Assembly (NCBI GenBank): GCA_905181955.1 | Contig: CAJJAC010000009.1 | Coordinates: forward strand, 1-64,000 | Length of the DNA stretch: 64,000 nucleotides | DNA from: SAR86 cluster bacterium SAR86B | GTDB lineage: Bacteria; Pseudomonadota; Gammaproteobacteria; Magnimaribacterales; D2472 | Direction: 5' to 3' | Part shown: in pieces, positions 49,341 to 59,754 of the stretch | How the letters are laid out: each line of letters starts with the position of its first letter | How positions within the stretch are numbered: position 1 is the first letter of the stretch | The notes under the pieces: generated by a model | The model's input: only the letters and a program-made list of their open reading frames with translations | Told to the model about the DNA's origin: nothing | Databases searched by the model: none | Made by a program: the position numbers and the translations under genes

Positions 49341-51968
49341 ATGGCTAAATCTCTCGTAATTGTTGAATCACCTGCAAAAGCTAAGACAATATCTAAATAT
49401 CTAGGGTCAGAATATATTGTTAAATCAAGTGTTGGGCACATCCGAGATTTACCTAAAGGTAAATCTAAAACACCAGCAAAAAGAAATGTTTTACCCAAAG
49501 ATATTTCAGCTGCAGAAAAAGAAATCCTTAAAAAAATTAATAAAAGAAAGGCTGATGTTAAGCGATGGGGTATTGATCCAGAAGATGGATGGAAGGGCGT
49601 TTATGAAATTATTCCTGGAAAAGAAAAAGTTGTAAAAGAGCTTCGAGCTGCTGCAAAAAATGTTGATCATATATATCTTGCTACTGATTTGGATAGAGAG
49701 GGAGAAGCTATTGCCTGGCATCTTAAAGAAGCTTTAGGCCCAAATAAATATAAATTTTCAAGAGTTCGTTTTAATCAAATAACAAAAACCTCAATTTTAG
49801 AATCTTTTGCTGATCCTAAAGAAATTGACCAAGATCTTGTTAATGCTCAGCAAGCAAGAAGATTCTTAGATAGAGTTGTTGGGTTTGAGCTATCACCATT
49901 ATTGTGGGATAAGATCGCAAGAAATCTTTCAGCGGGAAGAGTTCAATCTGTAGCTTTAAGATTATTGGTAGAAAGAGAGCATTTAATTCAAGCCTTTATA
50001 CCTGAAGAGTTCTGGGAAGTAAGCATGTCTGTGATGAATGCTTCTAATGAGACTATTAAATTTTCTTTAAATAGAAAAAAATCAGATCCACTTTTAAAAG
50101 AAGACGAAGCAAAGATTATAGAAGGAATTATTAGATCTGCAGATCTTACTATCGACGATGTTTCAAAAAAGCCTGTAAAAGTTAAACCTAAAGCACCCTT
50201 TATAACATCGACATTGCAACAAGCAGCAAGTACTAGATTAAGCTTTAATGTAAAGAGAACTATGCGAGTAGCGCAGAAGCTATACGAGGCTGGATTGATA
50301 ACTTATATGAGAACTGATGCTCCAAGCTTAAGCAAAGACTCAATATTAGATGCTAGAAATTATATTAGTGAAACTTTGGGTGAAAAGTATCTTACAAACG
50401 CACCAAGAATATATTCAAGTACTGAAAATGCTCAAGAGGCTCATGAAGCTATTCGTCCAACAAGCGCATTTATGACTGGTAACCAGTTACTCAATCATAG
50501 TGAAGAAGAAACAAAACTTTATGAGCTTATATGGCATCAGTTCATAGCATCTCAAATGCCAGATGCTGAATACCTATCCACTTCTGTAAAAATTAATCTA
50601 GAGGATTATGTATTTTCTGCAAGAGGCCGAGAGATTGTCTTTGATGGTCATACAAAGATTTCAGGCAATGCATCAAAAGACCCTGATGAGGCAATTCTAC
50701 CTCCTCTGGCTGAAGGCGATTCTTTAAATTTAGAAGAATTAGATTTAGAGCAAAAATATACAAAACCACCTGCAAGATTTTCTGAAGCAGCTTTAGTTAA
50801 AGAATTAGAAAAAAAAGGAATTGGTAGACCCTCAACTTACGCTTCAATCATTTCTACTATTCAAGATAGAGGATATGTTGATGTTGAAAATAGAAGATTT
50901 TTTGTTAAAAAAATAGGTTTGATTGTTGCTGATAGATTATTAGAAAGCTTTAGTGACATTATGGACTATAGCTTTACTGCTAATTTTGAAAATCAATTAG
51001 ACAGGGTTGCCGAAGGCGAGCTTGAATGGAAATCTGTATTAGATAGCTTCTATACAGCCTTTAAGAAAGATTTAACTCTTGCCTTTACCGATGAAGGTAT
51101 GAGAAAAAATACACCCACACAAACCGATATTGATTGTCCTACCTGTGAATCAAACCAAATGGTTATAAGAAATTCCGGTACCGGGGTGTTTTTGGGTTGC
51201 AATGGATATAACAATGAAGGTGTTGATAAGTGTAAAGGCACTTTAAACCTCATATCCGGTGATGAGGCTATAAGTCTTGATGATCAAGACGAAGCATCAA
51301 ACCTAATGATTAAAGAGCGATGTCAGCTATGTGAAACTAGTATGGATAACTTTTTAATGGATGAAACTCGTAAACTGCATGTTTGTGGAATGAATCCTGA
51401 TTGCTCGGGTTATAAAATAGAACAAGGCGCCTTTAAATTAAAAGGATACGACGGCCCTTTATTAGAATGTCATAAATGCGGCTCTGAAATGCAGCTTAAT
51501 ACTGGAAAATTTGGCAAATACTTTTTATGTCTAAATGATAATTGTGGAACCACAAGAAACTTACAAAGAAGTGGTGAGCCTAAACCAATTGTTATGGAGC
51601 CTATATTATCTGAATTGCCTTGTGAAAAATTTGAAGATCACTATTTACTTCGTGACAGTATGAAAGGTTTATTTTTAGCTGCAAGTAAGTATCCAAAAAA
51701 TAGAGAAACCAGAGCCCCCAAGCTAGCAGAATTTTTAACCATAGTTACAGAGGATAATTTATTAGAAGCTTGCAGATACTTAAAAGATCCCAAGAAGCAC
51801 TTTTATCTTTTAACTGGACCTTTAAAGGATAAAGATAAAAATCCATATGTGATTAGGTATAACAAAGCAGAGGATACTCATTATTTAGCATCAGAAAAAG
51901 ATGGAAAGAAGACTAAATGGACAGCTGTTTATGATAATAATGAATGGAGAGAGCAATTAAAGAAATAG
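49341..51968 (+). CDS. topA: DNA topoisomerase I
   Basis: ORF; SLVIVESPAKAKTISKYLGSEYIVKSSVGHIRDLP, DLDREGEAIAWHL, YMRTDAPSLS, zinc-ribbon CxxC repeats. Confidence 0.96.
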   Translation: MAKSLVIVESPAKAKTISKYLGSEYIVKSSVGHIRDLPKGKSKTPAKRNVLPKDISAAEKEILKKINKRKADVKRWGIDPEDGWKGVYEIIPGKEKVVKELRAAAKNVDHIYLATDLDREGEAIAWHLKEALGPNKYKFSRVRFNQITKTSILESFADPKEIDQDLVNAQQARRFLDRVVGFELSPLLWDKIARNLSAGRVQSVALRLLVEREHLIQAFIPEEFWEVSMSVMNASNETIKFSLNRKKSDPLLKEDEAKIIEGIIRSADLTIDDVSKKPVKVKPKAPFITSTLQQAASTRLSFNVKRTMRVAQKLYEAGLITYMRTDAPSLSKDSILDARNYISETLGEKYLTNAPRIYSSTENAQEAHEAIRPTSAFMTGNQLLNHSEEETKLYELIWHQFIASQMPDAEYLSTSVKINLEDYVFSARGREIVFDGHTKISGNASKDPDEAILPPLAEGDSLNLEELDLEQKYTKPPARFSEAALVKELEKKGIGRPSTYASIISTIQDRGYVDVENRRFFVKKIGLIVADRLLESFSDIMDYSFTANFENQLDRVAEGELEWKSVLDSFYTAFKKDLTLAFTDEGMRKNTPTQTDIDCPTCESNQMVIRNSGTGVFLGCNGYNNEGVDKCKGTLNLISGDEAISLDDQDEASNLMIKERCQLCETSMDNFLMDETRKLHVCGMNPDCSGYKIEQGAFKLKGYDGPLLECHKCGSEMQLNTGKFGKYFLCLNDNCGTTRNLQRSGEPKPIVMEPILSELPCEKFEDHYLLRDSMKGLFLAASKYPKNRETRAPKLAEFLTIVTEDNLLEACRYLKDPKKHFYLLTGPLKDKDKNPYVIRYNKAEDTHYLASEKDGKKTKWTAVYDNNEWREQLKK

Positions 51969-52390
51969 CTACCTCAGCGGAACTTGCTAACCTTTATCAG
52001 GATATTGCTAAAAATTTATTAGATCAGATTAATCTTAATAATCAAAACTATCTTTTTTTAATCTCATTAGAAAAAAGCTTAAGTTATTTTGCTGATGAAA
52101 TTTTTGAGAAGACTCAATCAGCAGACTCTAATCTAATTATCAATCTGTCATGCAAAGCTAAATGGGAATCTCTTTCAGAAAATACAGCTATTAAAAATAT
52201 TATTATTCCTGAAATAGCCACTGGCGGAGTTATTGAACAGATAAATTTCTACCAATCATCACTTATTACACCAAAAAGAGATGATTTAATTTCAACAGAT
52301 AGCTTAATTGACTTGAAAAAACTAAATGAGTTATTAAATAGAACATATAGATGGATAAGCTTGCTTCGCAAAAACTTAGATGAATGTTAA
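51944..52390 (+). CDS. conserved hypothetical protein (DUF6586-like position between topA and lexA)
   Basis: ORF overlapping topA end; position matches the small gene downstream of topA in Pseudomonas as recalled. Confidence 0.6.
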   Translation: MERAIKEIATSAELANLYQDIAKNLLDQINLNNQNYLFLISLEKSLSYFADEIFEKTQSADSNLIINLSCKAKWESLSENTAIKNIIIPEIATGGVIEQINFYQSSLITPKRDDLISTDSLIDLKKLNELLNRTYRWISLLRKNLDEC

Positions 52391-52412
52391 GCTATTTGAA
52401 CAAGGAGAATAA

Positions 52413-52670
52413 ATGTCAAATTACCTAGAACTTGCCCAATTACCAGATGGAACTATCGTCCTAAGACGATCTGATGATCATGAAAACCCAATTGTAAAAA
52501 TACAATTTTCAGGTGAATCAAAAGATTTTCTTCAAGGACAAGAATTAAATGTCGCAAAAGAAATGATTAGAGCTGGAATCGAGAGTGTTAGTGGCAACGT
52601 AACAGATTTTGATGAATTCTTAGAATCACAAAAAGGTAATATTTCTAAAAAACCTGTAATCCTTCACTAG
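52413..52670 (+). CDS. conserved hypothetical small protein upstream of (convergent to) lexA
   Basis: ORF with AAGGAG RBS; YLELAQLPDGTIVLRRSDDHENPIVKIQFSGE. Confidence 0.7.
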   Translation: MSNYLELAQLPDGTIVLRRSDDHENPIVKIQFSGESKDFLQGQELNVAKEMIRAGIESVSGNVTDFDEFLESQKGNISKKPVILH

Positions 52671-53278
52671 TTTTCTCTTATCAGACCTACGCTTTTACCT
52701 TCTATATGAATTTCTGTTTCCCTTAGATCAATTTCAATATCATTGAAATCTTCATTGGCTGGCTTTAAGTGAACTATTTCAGGAGATTTTCTTTCAAAGT
52801 ATTTAACAGTTACCTCGTCTTCAATTCTGGCAATTACAATATCTCCATTTCGTATATCCTGTGTTTTTTTAACAGCAATCAGGTCATCTTCCATAATTCC
52901 AGCATCTTTCATGCTGAGACCTTTTACTCTTAAAAAGTAATCAAAGCTACTTCCAAAGAAAGAAGGTGGACAATTAACTGTCTTTTCAATATTTTCTGAA
53001 GCGAGTGTTGGGGATCCAGCAGCCACTAACCCAATGATAGGAAAGCCACTTTCTTCTTTTCCTATAGGATTTACTAAAGTTATGCCTCTAGAGGTGCCGC
53101 TTTCAATTCTTATAAAACCTTTTTTTTCTAATGCTCGAAGATGAGTTTCTGCTGAATTAGGCGACTTAAATCCTAATTCTTTGCAAATATTAGCTCTTGT
53201 TGGAGGAAATCCTGTCTTATTAATGTATTCTTGAATACAATCAAGTACTTTATTTTGTTGGATTGTTATTTCTTTCAT
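52667..53278 (-). CDS. lexA: LexA repressor
   Basis: ORF; N-terminal winged HTH TGFPPTRANICKELGFKSPNSAETHLRALEKKG, cleavage site VAAGSP, catalytic KGLSMKDAGI and DEVTVKYF. Confidence 0.95.
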   Translation of the reverse strand: MKEITIQQNKVLDCIQEYINKTGFPPTRANICKELGFKSPNSAETHLRALEKKGFIRIESGTSRGITLVNPIGKEESGFPIIGLVAAGSPTLASENIEKTVNCPPSFFGSSFDYFLRVKGLSMKDAGIMEDDLIAVKKTQDIRNGDIVIARIEDEVTVKYFERKSPEIVHLKPANEDFNDIEIDLRETEIHIEGKSVGLIREN

Positions 53279-53293
53279 AATATTATTAAATAG

Positions 53294-53313
53294 TACTGGG
53301 TATTTATACAGTA
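53294..53313. promoter_or_regulatory. LexA (SOS) box TACTGGGTATTTATACAGTA
   Basis: 17 of 20 positions match the gammaproteobacterial consensus TACTGTATATATATACAGTA; located directly upstream of lexA. Confidence 0.85.
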
Positions 53314-53350
53314 TATTACTTTAACCATGAACATAGCAACAATTATTTAA

Positions 53351-54256
53351 ATGGAAAAATCTAAGTTAATCATAGGCATATCTTCGAGAGCTTTATTTAA
53401 TCTTGATGACAGTCATGCGATTTACCTCAAAGATGGATTAGAGGCTTATCAAAAATATCAAATAGATAATGAAGATAAAACTTTAGAACCAGGAGAAGCA
53501 TTTCCACTGGTACAAAAAATATTAAATATTAATTCGTGTTATTCAGATGGTGATCGCATAGAAGTTATTTTGCTATCAAGAAATACATCTGATACCGGTC
53601 TTAGGATCAGAAATTCAATTGAAGCACATAATCTTAATATTAGTAGAGCTGCATTTTGTGGCGGAGAAAGTCCGCATAAATATGTAAAAGATTTTGGTGT
53701 ACATTTATTTTTATCTAGCAGTATTGAGGATGTAAAATTAGCTATTGATAGTCAAGTTGCCGCAGCTACCATAGTTTCCAAAGCTAGCTCTCAAAAAACA
53801 AAAAATGATGATGATTTATTAAGAATTGCTTTTGATGGTGATGCTGTAATTTTTTCAGATGAATCTGAGCAAATTTATCATGATAAAGGCTTAGAAGCTT
53901 TTATCGATAATGAAAAGAAAGCCACTAGCATTTTAAAAGCTGGGCCTTTTAAAAATTTTATTATTGAATTAAATAAAATACAAAGCGAGTTTAAAATTAA
54001 TGAGTGCCCCATAAGGACTGCTTTAGTTACAGCAAGATCAGCTCCATCGGATAAAAGAGTCATTAAGACTTTAAGAGAATGGGGAGTGAGAATAGATGAG
54101 TCATTATTTCTTGGCGGCATGTCTAAACAGGATTTTTTAAAGTCATTTCAAGCAGATATATTTTTTGATGATCAAGAAATAAATATAATAGAAGCCTCCG
54201 AAGGCACGGCATCAGGCCATGTTCCTTACGGTGTTAAAAACAACAAAGACTCATAA
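53351..54256 (+). CDS. 5'-nucleotidase (NT5C1/cN-I-like family)
   Basis: ORF; LIIGISSRALFNLDDSHAIY, RIAFDGDAVIFSDESEQIY, PIRTALVTARSAPSDKRVIKTLREWGVRIDE, FFDDQ. Confidence 0.88.
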   Translation: MEKSKLIIGISSRALFNLDDSHAIYLKDGLEAYQKYQIDNEDKTLEPGEAFPLVQKILNINSCYSDGDRIEVILLSRNTSDTGLRIRNSIEAHNLNISRAAFCGGESPHKYVKDFGVHLFLSSSIEDVKLAIDSQVAAATIVSKASSQKTKNDDDLLRIAFDGDAVIFSDESEQIYHDKGLEAFIDNEKKATSILKAGPFKNFIIELNKIQSEFKINECPIRTALVTARSAPSDKRVIKTLREWGVRIDESLFLGGMSKQDFLKSFQADIFFDDQEINIIEASEGTASGHVPYGVKNNKDS

Positions 54257-54867
54257 TGGAAATCATATGCTTGGATATGGAGGGAACGCTTACTCCTGAA
54301 ATATGGGAGCAGGTTGCTTTTAACACTAAAATAGAAGATTTTAGTAAAACCACTCGAGATATTCCCAATTATGGCGATCTAATGGATTACCGTTTAAAAC
54401 TTATGCAAAAGCATGGGTTAAAGTTGACTGATGTTCAGCAAGCAGCAGATCAATTAGAACTTCTTCCCGGAGCTCTGGATTTTTTAAATCGAGTTAGAGA
54501 ACATTTCCAAGTTGTTATTCTCTCTGATACCTTTCATGAAATTGCTAACCCTTTAATGGAAAAATTAGGCTACCCACTTTTGCTATGTCACAACTTATCT
54601 ATCGGAGGTGATGGAAGTATTCTTGATTATCACTTGCGTCATGAAAAAGCGAAGCAACAAGCAATACTTGGGTTTCAATCTATGGGCTATAGGTGTCTTG
54701 CCGCTGGAGACTCTTATAACGATCTTCAGATGTTTGAAGTCGCAGATAAAGGGTTTTTCATTAATGCGCCTATAAAAATATCGACTGAACATCCTGAAAT
54801 ACCAGCATTTAATAGTTATGATGACCTAGAGCATGCATTTAAAGAGCATTCTCATTTTATAAAATGA
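54256..54867 (+). CDS. thrH: bifunctional phosphoserine phosphatase/homoserine phosphotransferase
   Basis: [51 protein letters not shown]. Confidence 0.92.
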   Translation: MEIICLDMEGTLTPEIWEQVAFNTKIEDFSKTTRDIPNYGDLMDYRLKLMQKHGLKLTDVQQAADQLELLPGALDFLNRVREHFQVVILSDTFHEIANPLMEKLGYPLLLCHNLSIGGDGSILDYHLRHEKAKQQAILGFQSMGYRCLAAGDSYNDLQMFEVADKGFFINAPIKISTEHPEIPAFNSYDDLEHAFKEHSHFIK

Positions 54868-55526
54868 GTGAACATCTAAAACTAAATAATTACGAAAGAC
54901 CAAAGCTAGATCTTCCTGGTGAAGATAATAGTCTGCTTTTGCATAGCTGTTGTGCTCCTTGTGCTGGAGAAGTTATGGAGGCTGTAGCAGCCTCAGATAT
55001 CAAAACAACTGTATATTTCTATAATCCCAATATCCATCCTCTGGCTGAATACGAAATAAGAAAAGATGAGAACAAAAGATTTTGCGATAAGCTAGGTTTT
55101 GAATTTATTGATGCTGATTACGATAAAGATAATTGGTTTGAGAGAATTAAAGGGCTTGAGAATGAGCCTGAAAGAGGCAAAAGATGTACAGAATGTTTTG
55201 ATATGAGATTTGAGCGTTCAGCCTTGTATGCTCATGAAAATAATTTTGGTGTATATGCTACAACTTTAGGAATATCTCGATGGAAAGATATGGATCAGAT
55301 TAATACCTCTGGAGATAAAGCAGCAGAAAGATATGATGCAGTTACTTACTGGGATTTTAACTGGAGAAAGCAGGGCGGATCTTCTCGTATGATTGAAATA
55401 TCCAAAGAAGAAAATTTTTATCAACAAGAATATTGTGGTTGTGTTTATAGCTTAAGGGATACAAATAAGTGGCGAATGAAAAATAATAAAGACAGAATTA
55501 TAAGAGGTGTAAAGTTTTACTCGTAA
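54864..55526 (+). CDS. queH: epoxyqueuosine reductase QueH
   Basis: [44 protein letters not shown]. Confidence 0.92.
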   Translation: MSEHLKLNNYERPKLDLPGEDNSLLLHSCCAPCAGEVMEAVAASDIKTTVYFYNPNIHPLAEYEIRKDENKRFCDKLGFEFIDADYDKDNWFERIKGLENEPERGKRCTECFDMRFERSALYAHENNFGVYATTLGISRWKDMDQINTSGDKAAERYDAVTYWDFNWRKQGGSSRMIEISKEENFYQQEYCGCVYSLRDTNKWRMKNNKDRIIRGVKFYS

Positions 55527-55577
55527 GTCTTTATTTGGGAAACGGCCATACCATCTTGTACAATAGCCTCACTTTTT

Positions 55578-56456
55578 ATGACAGCTGGAAATAAATTTAG
55601 ACAAGCAATCGAGGATAACAATCCTCTTATGATCGTGGGTGCTATAAATGCATACTCAGCAATCCTTGCTGAAAAACAAAATCACAAAGCAATCTACCTT
55701 TCAGGTGGTGGTGTTGCTGCAGCCTCGCATGGAATTCCAGATCTTGGGATTACTACCATGGAAGATGTTTTAGTAGACGCTAAGAGAATTACTGCTGCGA
55801 GCTCATTGCCTTTATTGGTTGATATCGATACTGGATGGGGTGGCGCTTTTAATATTGCTCGAACTATCAAAGAAATGACGAAGGCAGGCGTTGCTGCAGT
55901 TCATATGGAAGATCAAGTTTCTCAGAAAAGATGTGGCCATAGACCCAATAAAAGTTTGGTATCTTGTAATGAAATGGTAGATAGAATAAAAGCTGCTGTT
56001 GACGCTAGAGAGGATGATTCTTTCTTTATTATGGCCAGAACTGATGCTTTTGCCTCAGAGGGGATGCAAGCTGCAATAGATAGATCATCTAAATACCTTG
56101 AAGCTGGCGCTGATGGAATTTTTTTAGAAGCTGTAACTGATTTAGAAGACTATAAGAAATTTAAATCCCAAGTAAATGCTCTTTTATTAGCAAATATAAC
56201 TGAATTTGGAAAAACACCACTCTTTACCAATGATGAATTAGCATCAGTGGGAGTTGATATGAGTTTATATCCATTATCAGCATTTAGAGCTATGAGCTTA
56301 GCCGCTGAAAAAGTCTATGAATCTCTTCTAAAAGAAGGGACTCAAAGAAATGTTTTAGATATAATGCAGACGCGCGAAGAATTATACGAGCGCCTAAATT
56401 ATCACGAGTTCGAACAAAAATTAGATAAATTATTTTCTGAAGAAGGGGAAAAATAA
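55578..56456 (+). CDS. prpB: methylisocitrate lyase
   Basis: [64 protein letters not shown]. Confidence 0.95.
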   Translation: MTAGNKFRQAIEDNNPLMIVGAINAYSAILAEKQNHKAIYLSGGGVAAASHGIPDLGITTMEDVLVDAKRITAASSLPLLVDIDTGWGGAFNIARTIKEMTKAGVAAVHMEDQVSQKRCGHRPNKSLVSCNEMVDRIKAAVDAREDDSFFIMARTDAFASEGMQAAIDRSSKYLEAGADGIFLEAVTDLEDYKKFKSQVNALLLANITEFGKTPLFTNDELASVGVDMSLYPLSAFRAMSLAAEKVYESLLKEGTQRNVLDIMQTREELYERLNYHEFEQKLDKLFSEEGEK

Positions 56457-57577
56457 TGGTTAAAAAATTAGAAGGTGCTGGTCTTAGGGGTCAGGTAGCA
56501 GGCGAAACTTCACTATCAACTGTTGGTCAAATTGAAGGTCTTGCATACAGAGGACACAAAATTGAAACTCTAGCAGAAAAGGCAACATTCGAAGAGGTCG
56601 CTTATTTATTGCTTTATAGCAAGTTACCTAATCAAACAGAACTTGATGCATATAAAGCCTTATTAAAAGGTCAAAGAGATTTACCGCAAACCTTAAAAGA
56701 AGTTTTGCAAAAGATTCCTGCTTCAGCTCATCCAATGGATGTCATGCGCACAGGTACTTCTATGCTTGGCAACCTTGAACCGGAGGGTGATTTTAAAAAT
56801 CAGCTTCATTCAATTAATAGAATGATTGCCACCATGCCTTCGATTGTTACTTACTGGTATAAGTTTACTCACGATGGACAAGATATAGATTTAGTGAACG
56901 ATGAAGATAGTATGGCAGGTCATTTCTTGCATATCCTTCATGGCAAAACACCTTCAGATCTACATAGAAGAGTTATGGATGTCTCATTAGTTCTCTATGC
57001 TGAACATGAATTCAATGCTTCAACATTTACTGGAAGAGTTTGTGCTTCAACTATGTCAGATATTCATTCTTGTGTAGTAGCAGCAATAGGATCATTAAGA
57101 GGTCCTCTGCATGGCGGCGCTAATGAAAAAGCTATGGAATTAATTGAAAATTGGACTAGCAGAGATGAAGCAAAAGAAAAAATCTTAGCTATGCTTGCTA
57201 ATAAAGAAAAAATTATGGGCTTTGGTCATGCTGTTTACTCTATAAGAGATCCTCGAAATGCAGTGATTAAAGAGTTCGCTAAAGAGCTTTCTTTATTGCA
57301 TGACAATGATGATTTGTATCAAGTAGCTGAAGAAGTTGAAAAAGTTATGGCTGATGAAAAGAAAATGTTTGCTAATGCTGATTTTTTCCATGCACCTGCA
57401 TATTTTTATATGGGCATTCCTACTAAACTCTTTACACCTATTTTTGTAATGTCACGAGTTTCAGGCTGGACAGCGCATTGTATGGAGCAAAGATCTAATA
57501 ATAGAATTATTAGACCAAGTGCTGATTATATTGGGGTTGAAAGCTCTGAATGGATTGATATAGAAGATAGGTCCTAG
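56456..57577 (+). CDS. prpC: 2-methylcitrate synthase
   Basis: ORF; GLRGQVAGETSLSTVGQ, LRGPLHGGANEKAM, MGFGHAVYSIRDPRN. Confidence 0.95.
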   Translation: MVKKLEGAGLRGQVAGETSLSTVGQIEGLAYRGHKIETLAEKATFEEVAYLLLYSKLPNQTELDAYKALLKGQRDLPQTLKEVLQKIPASAHPMDVMRTGTSMLGNLEPEGDFKNQLHSINRMIATMPSIVTYWYKFTHDGQDIDLVNDEDSMAGHFLHILHGKTPSDLHRRVMDVSLVLYAEHEFNASTFTGRVCASTMSDIHSCVVAAIGSLRGPLHGGANEKAMELIENWTSRDEAKEKILAMLANKEKIMGFGHAVYSIRDPRNAVIKEFAKELSLLHDNDDLYQVAEEVEKVMADEKKMFANADFFHAPAYFYMGIPTKLFTPIFVMSRVSGWTAHCMEQRSNNRIIRPSADYIGVESSEWIDIEDRS

Positions 57578-57579
57578 TT

Positions 57580-59040
57580 ATGTCATCTAATGTTGATCAA
57601 AATGTCAGACCCGACTATGACGCAGTTATTGTAGAAATTGCTGATTACGTTACTAACTTTAAAATAGAATCTGACCTTGCTTTAGATACCGCAAGAAACT
57701 GCCTTATAGATACCATTGGTTGTGGTTTGCTTGCTCTTACATTTCCTGCCTGCACAAAAATGTTAGGTCCACTAGTCGAAGGTACCTCAGTACCTTTTGG
57801 TGTCAGAGTTCCTGGTACCAATTTTAAATTAGATCCGATTAAAGGCGCTTTTGATATTGGCTGTATTATCAGATGGCTTGATTATAACGATACCTGGCTC
57901 GCAGCCGAATGGGGACATCCATCAGATAATCTAGGAGCAATCTTAGCTGTCACCGATTTTATTTCTCAACAAAATATAGCTGAAGGCAAAGACCCTTTAA
58001 CTATGAAAACTGTTCTTGAGTCCATGATCATGACGCATGAAATTCAAGGCATTCTCGCACTTAAAAATAGTTTTAATAAAGTAGGTTTGGATCATGTTGT
58101 TTTAGTAAAAGTAGCTTCCACTGCTTTGGTTACAAAATTAATGGGTGGAACTAAGCAGCAAATAATGGATGCAGTGACTCATGCATGGGTAGATGGGCAG
58201 AGTCTTAGAACTTACCGCCATGCACCCAATGCAGGTTCTAGAAAAAGTTGGGCTGCAGGCGATGCAACCAGTAGAGCAGTTAGATTAGCCATGATTACTC
58301 TTTCGGGAGAAATGGGTTATCCAGGAGTTTTATCAGCACCTGTGTGGGGTTTTGAGGATGTATCTTTTAAAGGACAAAAACTTTCATTACCGCAACCTTT
58401 TGCAACCTATGTTATGGAGAATGTGCTTTTCAAGATTAGTTTTCCAGCTGAATTTCATGCACAAACTGCTGTAGAAGCAGCTGTTACTTTACATCCAGAA
58501 GTTAAAGACAGATTAGAGGACATTACGTCAATTGAAATTACTACTCATGATTCAGCTATAAGAATTATTTCAAAAGTTGGTAATCTTAATAATCCAGCAG
58601 ATAGAGATCATTGTCTGCAATACATGGTTGCCATTGGATTATTAAAAGGTAATTTAATTGCTGAGGATTATGAAGATGACGTAGCTGCCGATCCAAGGGT
58701 AGATGCTTTGAGAGAAAAAATGGTTATAAGTGAAGATGAAAGATATTCAACTGAATATCATGAAGCTGATAAACGCTCTATAGCTAATAAAATTCAAATT
58801 CATTTTAATGACGGCTCGTCAACGGAAGCTATAGAGGTTGAATATCCCATTGGACATAAACGCAGAAGAGAAGAGGGTATTCCCGTGCTAGAACAAAAAT
58901 TCATGAGTAATCTAAAAATAACTTTTGATGCTAATAAGTGCGATGAAATTTATGCGCTTTGCACAGATCAAGAGGCATTAGAAAATACTTCTGTTACAGA
59001 TTTCCAAGAACTTTTTACTTTACAAAACAACAATTTTTAA
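57580..59040 (+). CDS. prpD: 2-methylcitrate dehydratase (MmgE/PrpD family)
   Basis: ORF; DTIGCGLLAL, LDYNDTWLAAEWGHPSDNLGAILA, RKSWAAGDATSRAVRLA. Confidence 0.95.
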   Translation: MSSNVDQNVRPDYDAVIVEIADYVTNFKIESDLALDTARNCLIDTIGCGLLALTFPACTKMLGPLVEGTSVPFGVRVPGTNFKLDPIKGAFDIGCIIRWLDYNDTWLAAEWGHPSDNLGAILAVTDFISQQNIAEGKDPLTMKTVLESMIMTHEIQGILALKNSFNKVGLDHVVLVKVASTALVTKLMGGTKQQIMDAVTHAWVDGQSLRTYRHAPNAGSRKSWAAGDATSRAVRLAMITLSGEMGYPGVLSAPVWGFEDVSFKGQKLSLPQPFATYVMENVLFKISFPAEFHAQTAVEAAVTLHPEVKDRLEDITSIEITTHDSAIRIISKVGNLNNPADRDHCLQYMVAIGLLKGNLIAEDYEDDVAADPRVDALREKMVISEDERYSTEYHEADKRSIANKIQIHFNDGSSTEAIEVEYPIGHKRRREEGIPVLEQKFMSNLKITFDANKCDEIYALCTDQEALENTSVTDFQELFTLQNNNF

Positions 59041-59043
59041 ATT

Positions 59044-59739
59044 ATGACTAAAAATATTCTCATTATTGGTGGAAGTTCAGATATTGGACTTGAAATAAAT
59101 AATCTTGCTACAGCAGAAGGTCATAGTGTTTATGCAACCTCAAGAGATGAAGCTGTTTCAAATAGTTATGATAATTTTATTCACTTAGATCCTAATCAAA
59201 GCTTAGATGCGCTGGATGACATTCCTGAAGATATTCATGGATTAGTTTATTGCCCAGGAACCATTAATCTTAAATCACTCCAAAGACTTACTCTGGAAGA
59301 TATCAAAGCTGAGATGGAAGTAAATTTTTATGGCGCCTTTAACGTTATTAAAAAAGTACTACCCAATTTAAAAAAGAATGATGGTGCATCTGTAGTTTTA
59401 TTTTCAACTGTAGCAGCCAATACAGGAATGCCAATGCACTCATCAATAGCAGCATCCAAAAGTGCGCTAGAAGGCTTTGCAATTAGCTTAGCTGCAGAAC
59501 TTGCCCCAAGAGTTGCTATTAATTGTGTGGCTCCATCGATTGTTGATACTAAATTAGCCTCTCACATCCTTTCTACCGATGAGCGCAAAGAAGCATCAGC
59601 AGACAGACATCCTTTAAAGACTATTGGTAATCCGTTAGCTATTGCTAAGACCGCTTACCACCTGCTTGATGCAAAAGATAACTGGATCACTGGCCAAGTT
59701 ATTGCTGTTGATGGTGGCCTATCTTCTTTGAAGATATAG
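59044..59739 (+). CDS. short-chain dehydrogenase/reductase
   Basis: ORF; GGSSDIGLEI, HSSIAASKSALEG, WITGQVIAVDGGLSSLK. Confidence 0.9.
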   Translation: MTKNILIIGGSSDIGLEINNLATAEGHSVYATSRDEAVSNSYDNFIHLDPNQSLDALDDIPEDIHGLVYCPGTINLKSLQRLTLEDIKAEMEVNFYGAFNVIKKVLPNLKKNDGASVVLFSTVAANTGMPMHSSIAASKSALEGFAISLAAELAPRVAINCVAPSIVDTKLASHILSTDERKEASADRHPLKTIGNPLAIAKTAYHLLDAKDNWITGQVIAVDGGLSSLKI

Positions 59740-59754
59740 ACTTATTAAGCTAGA

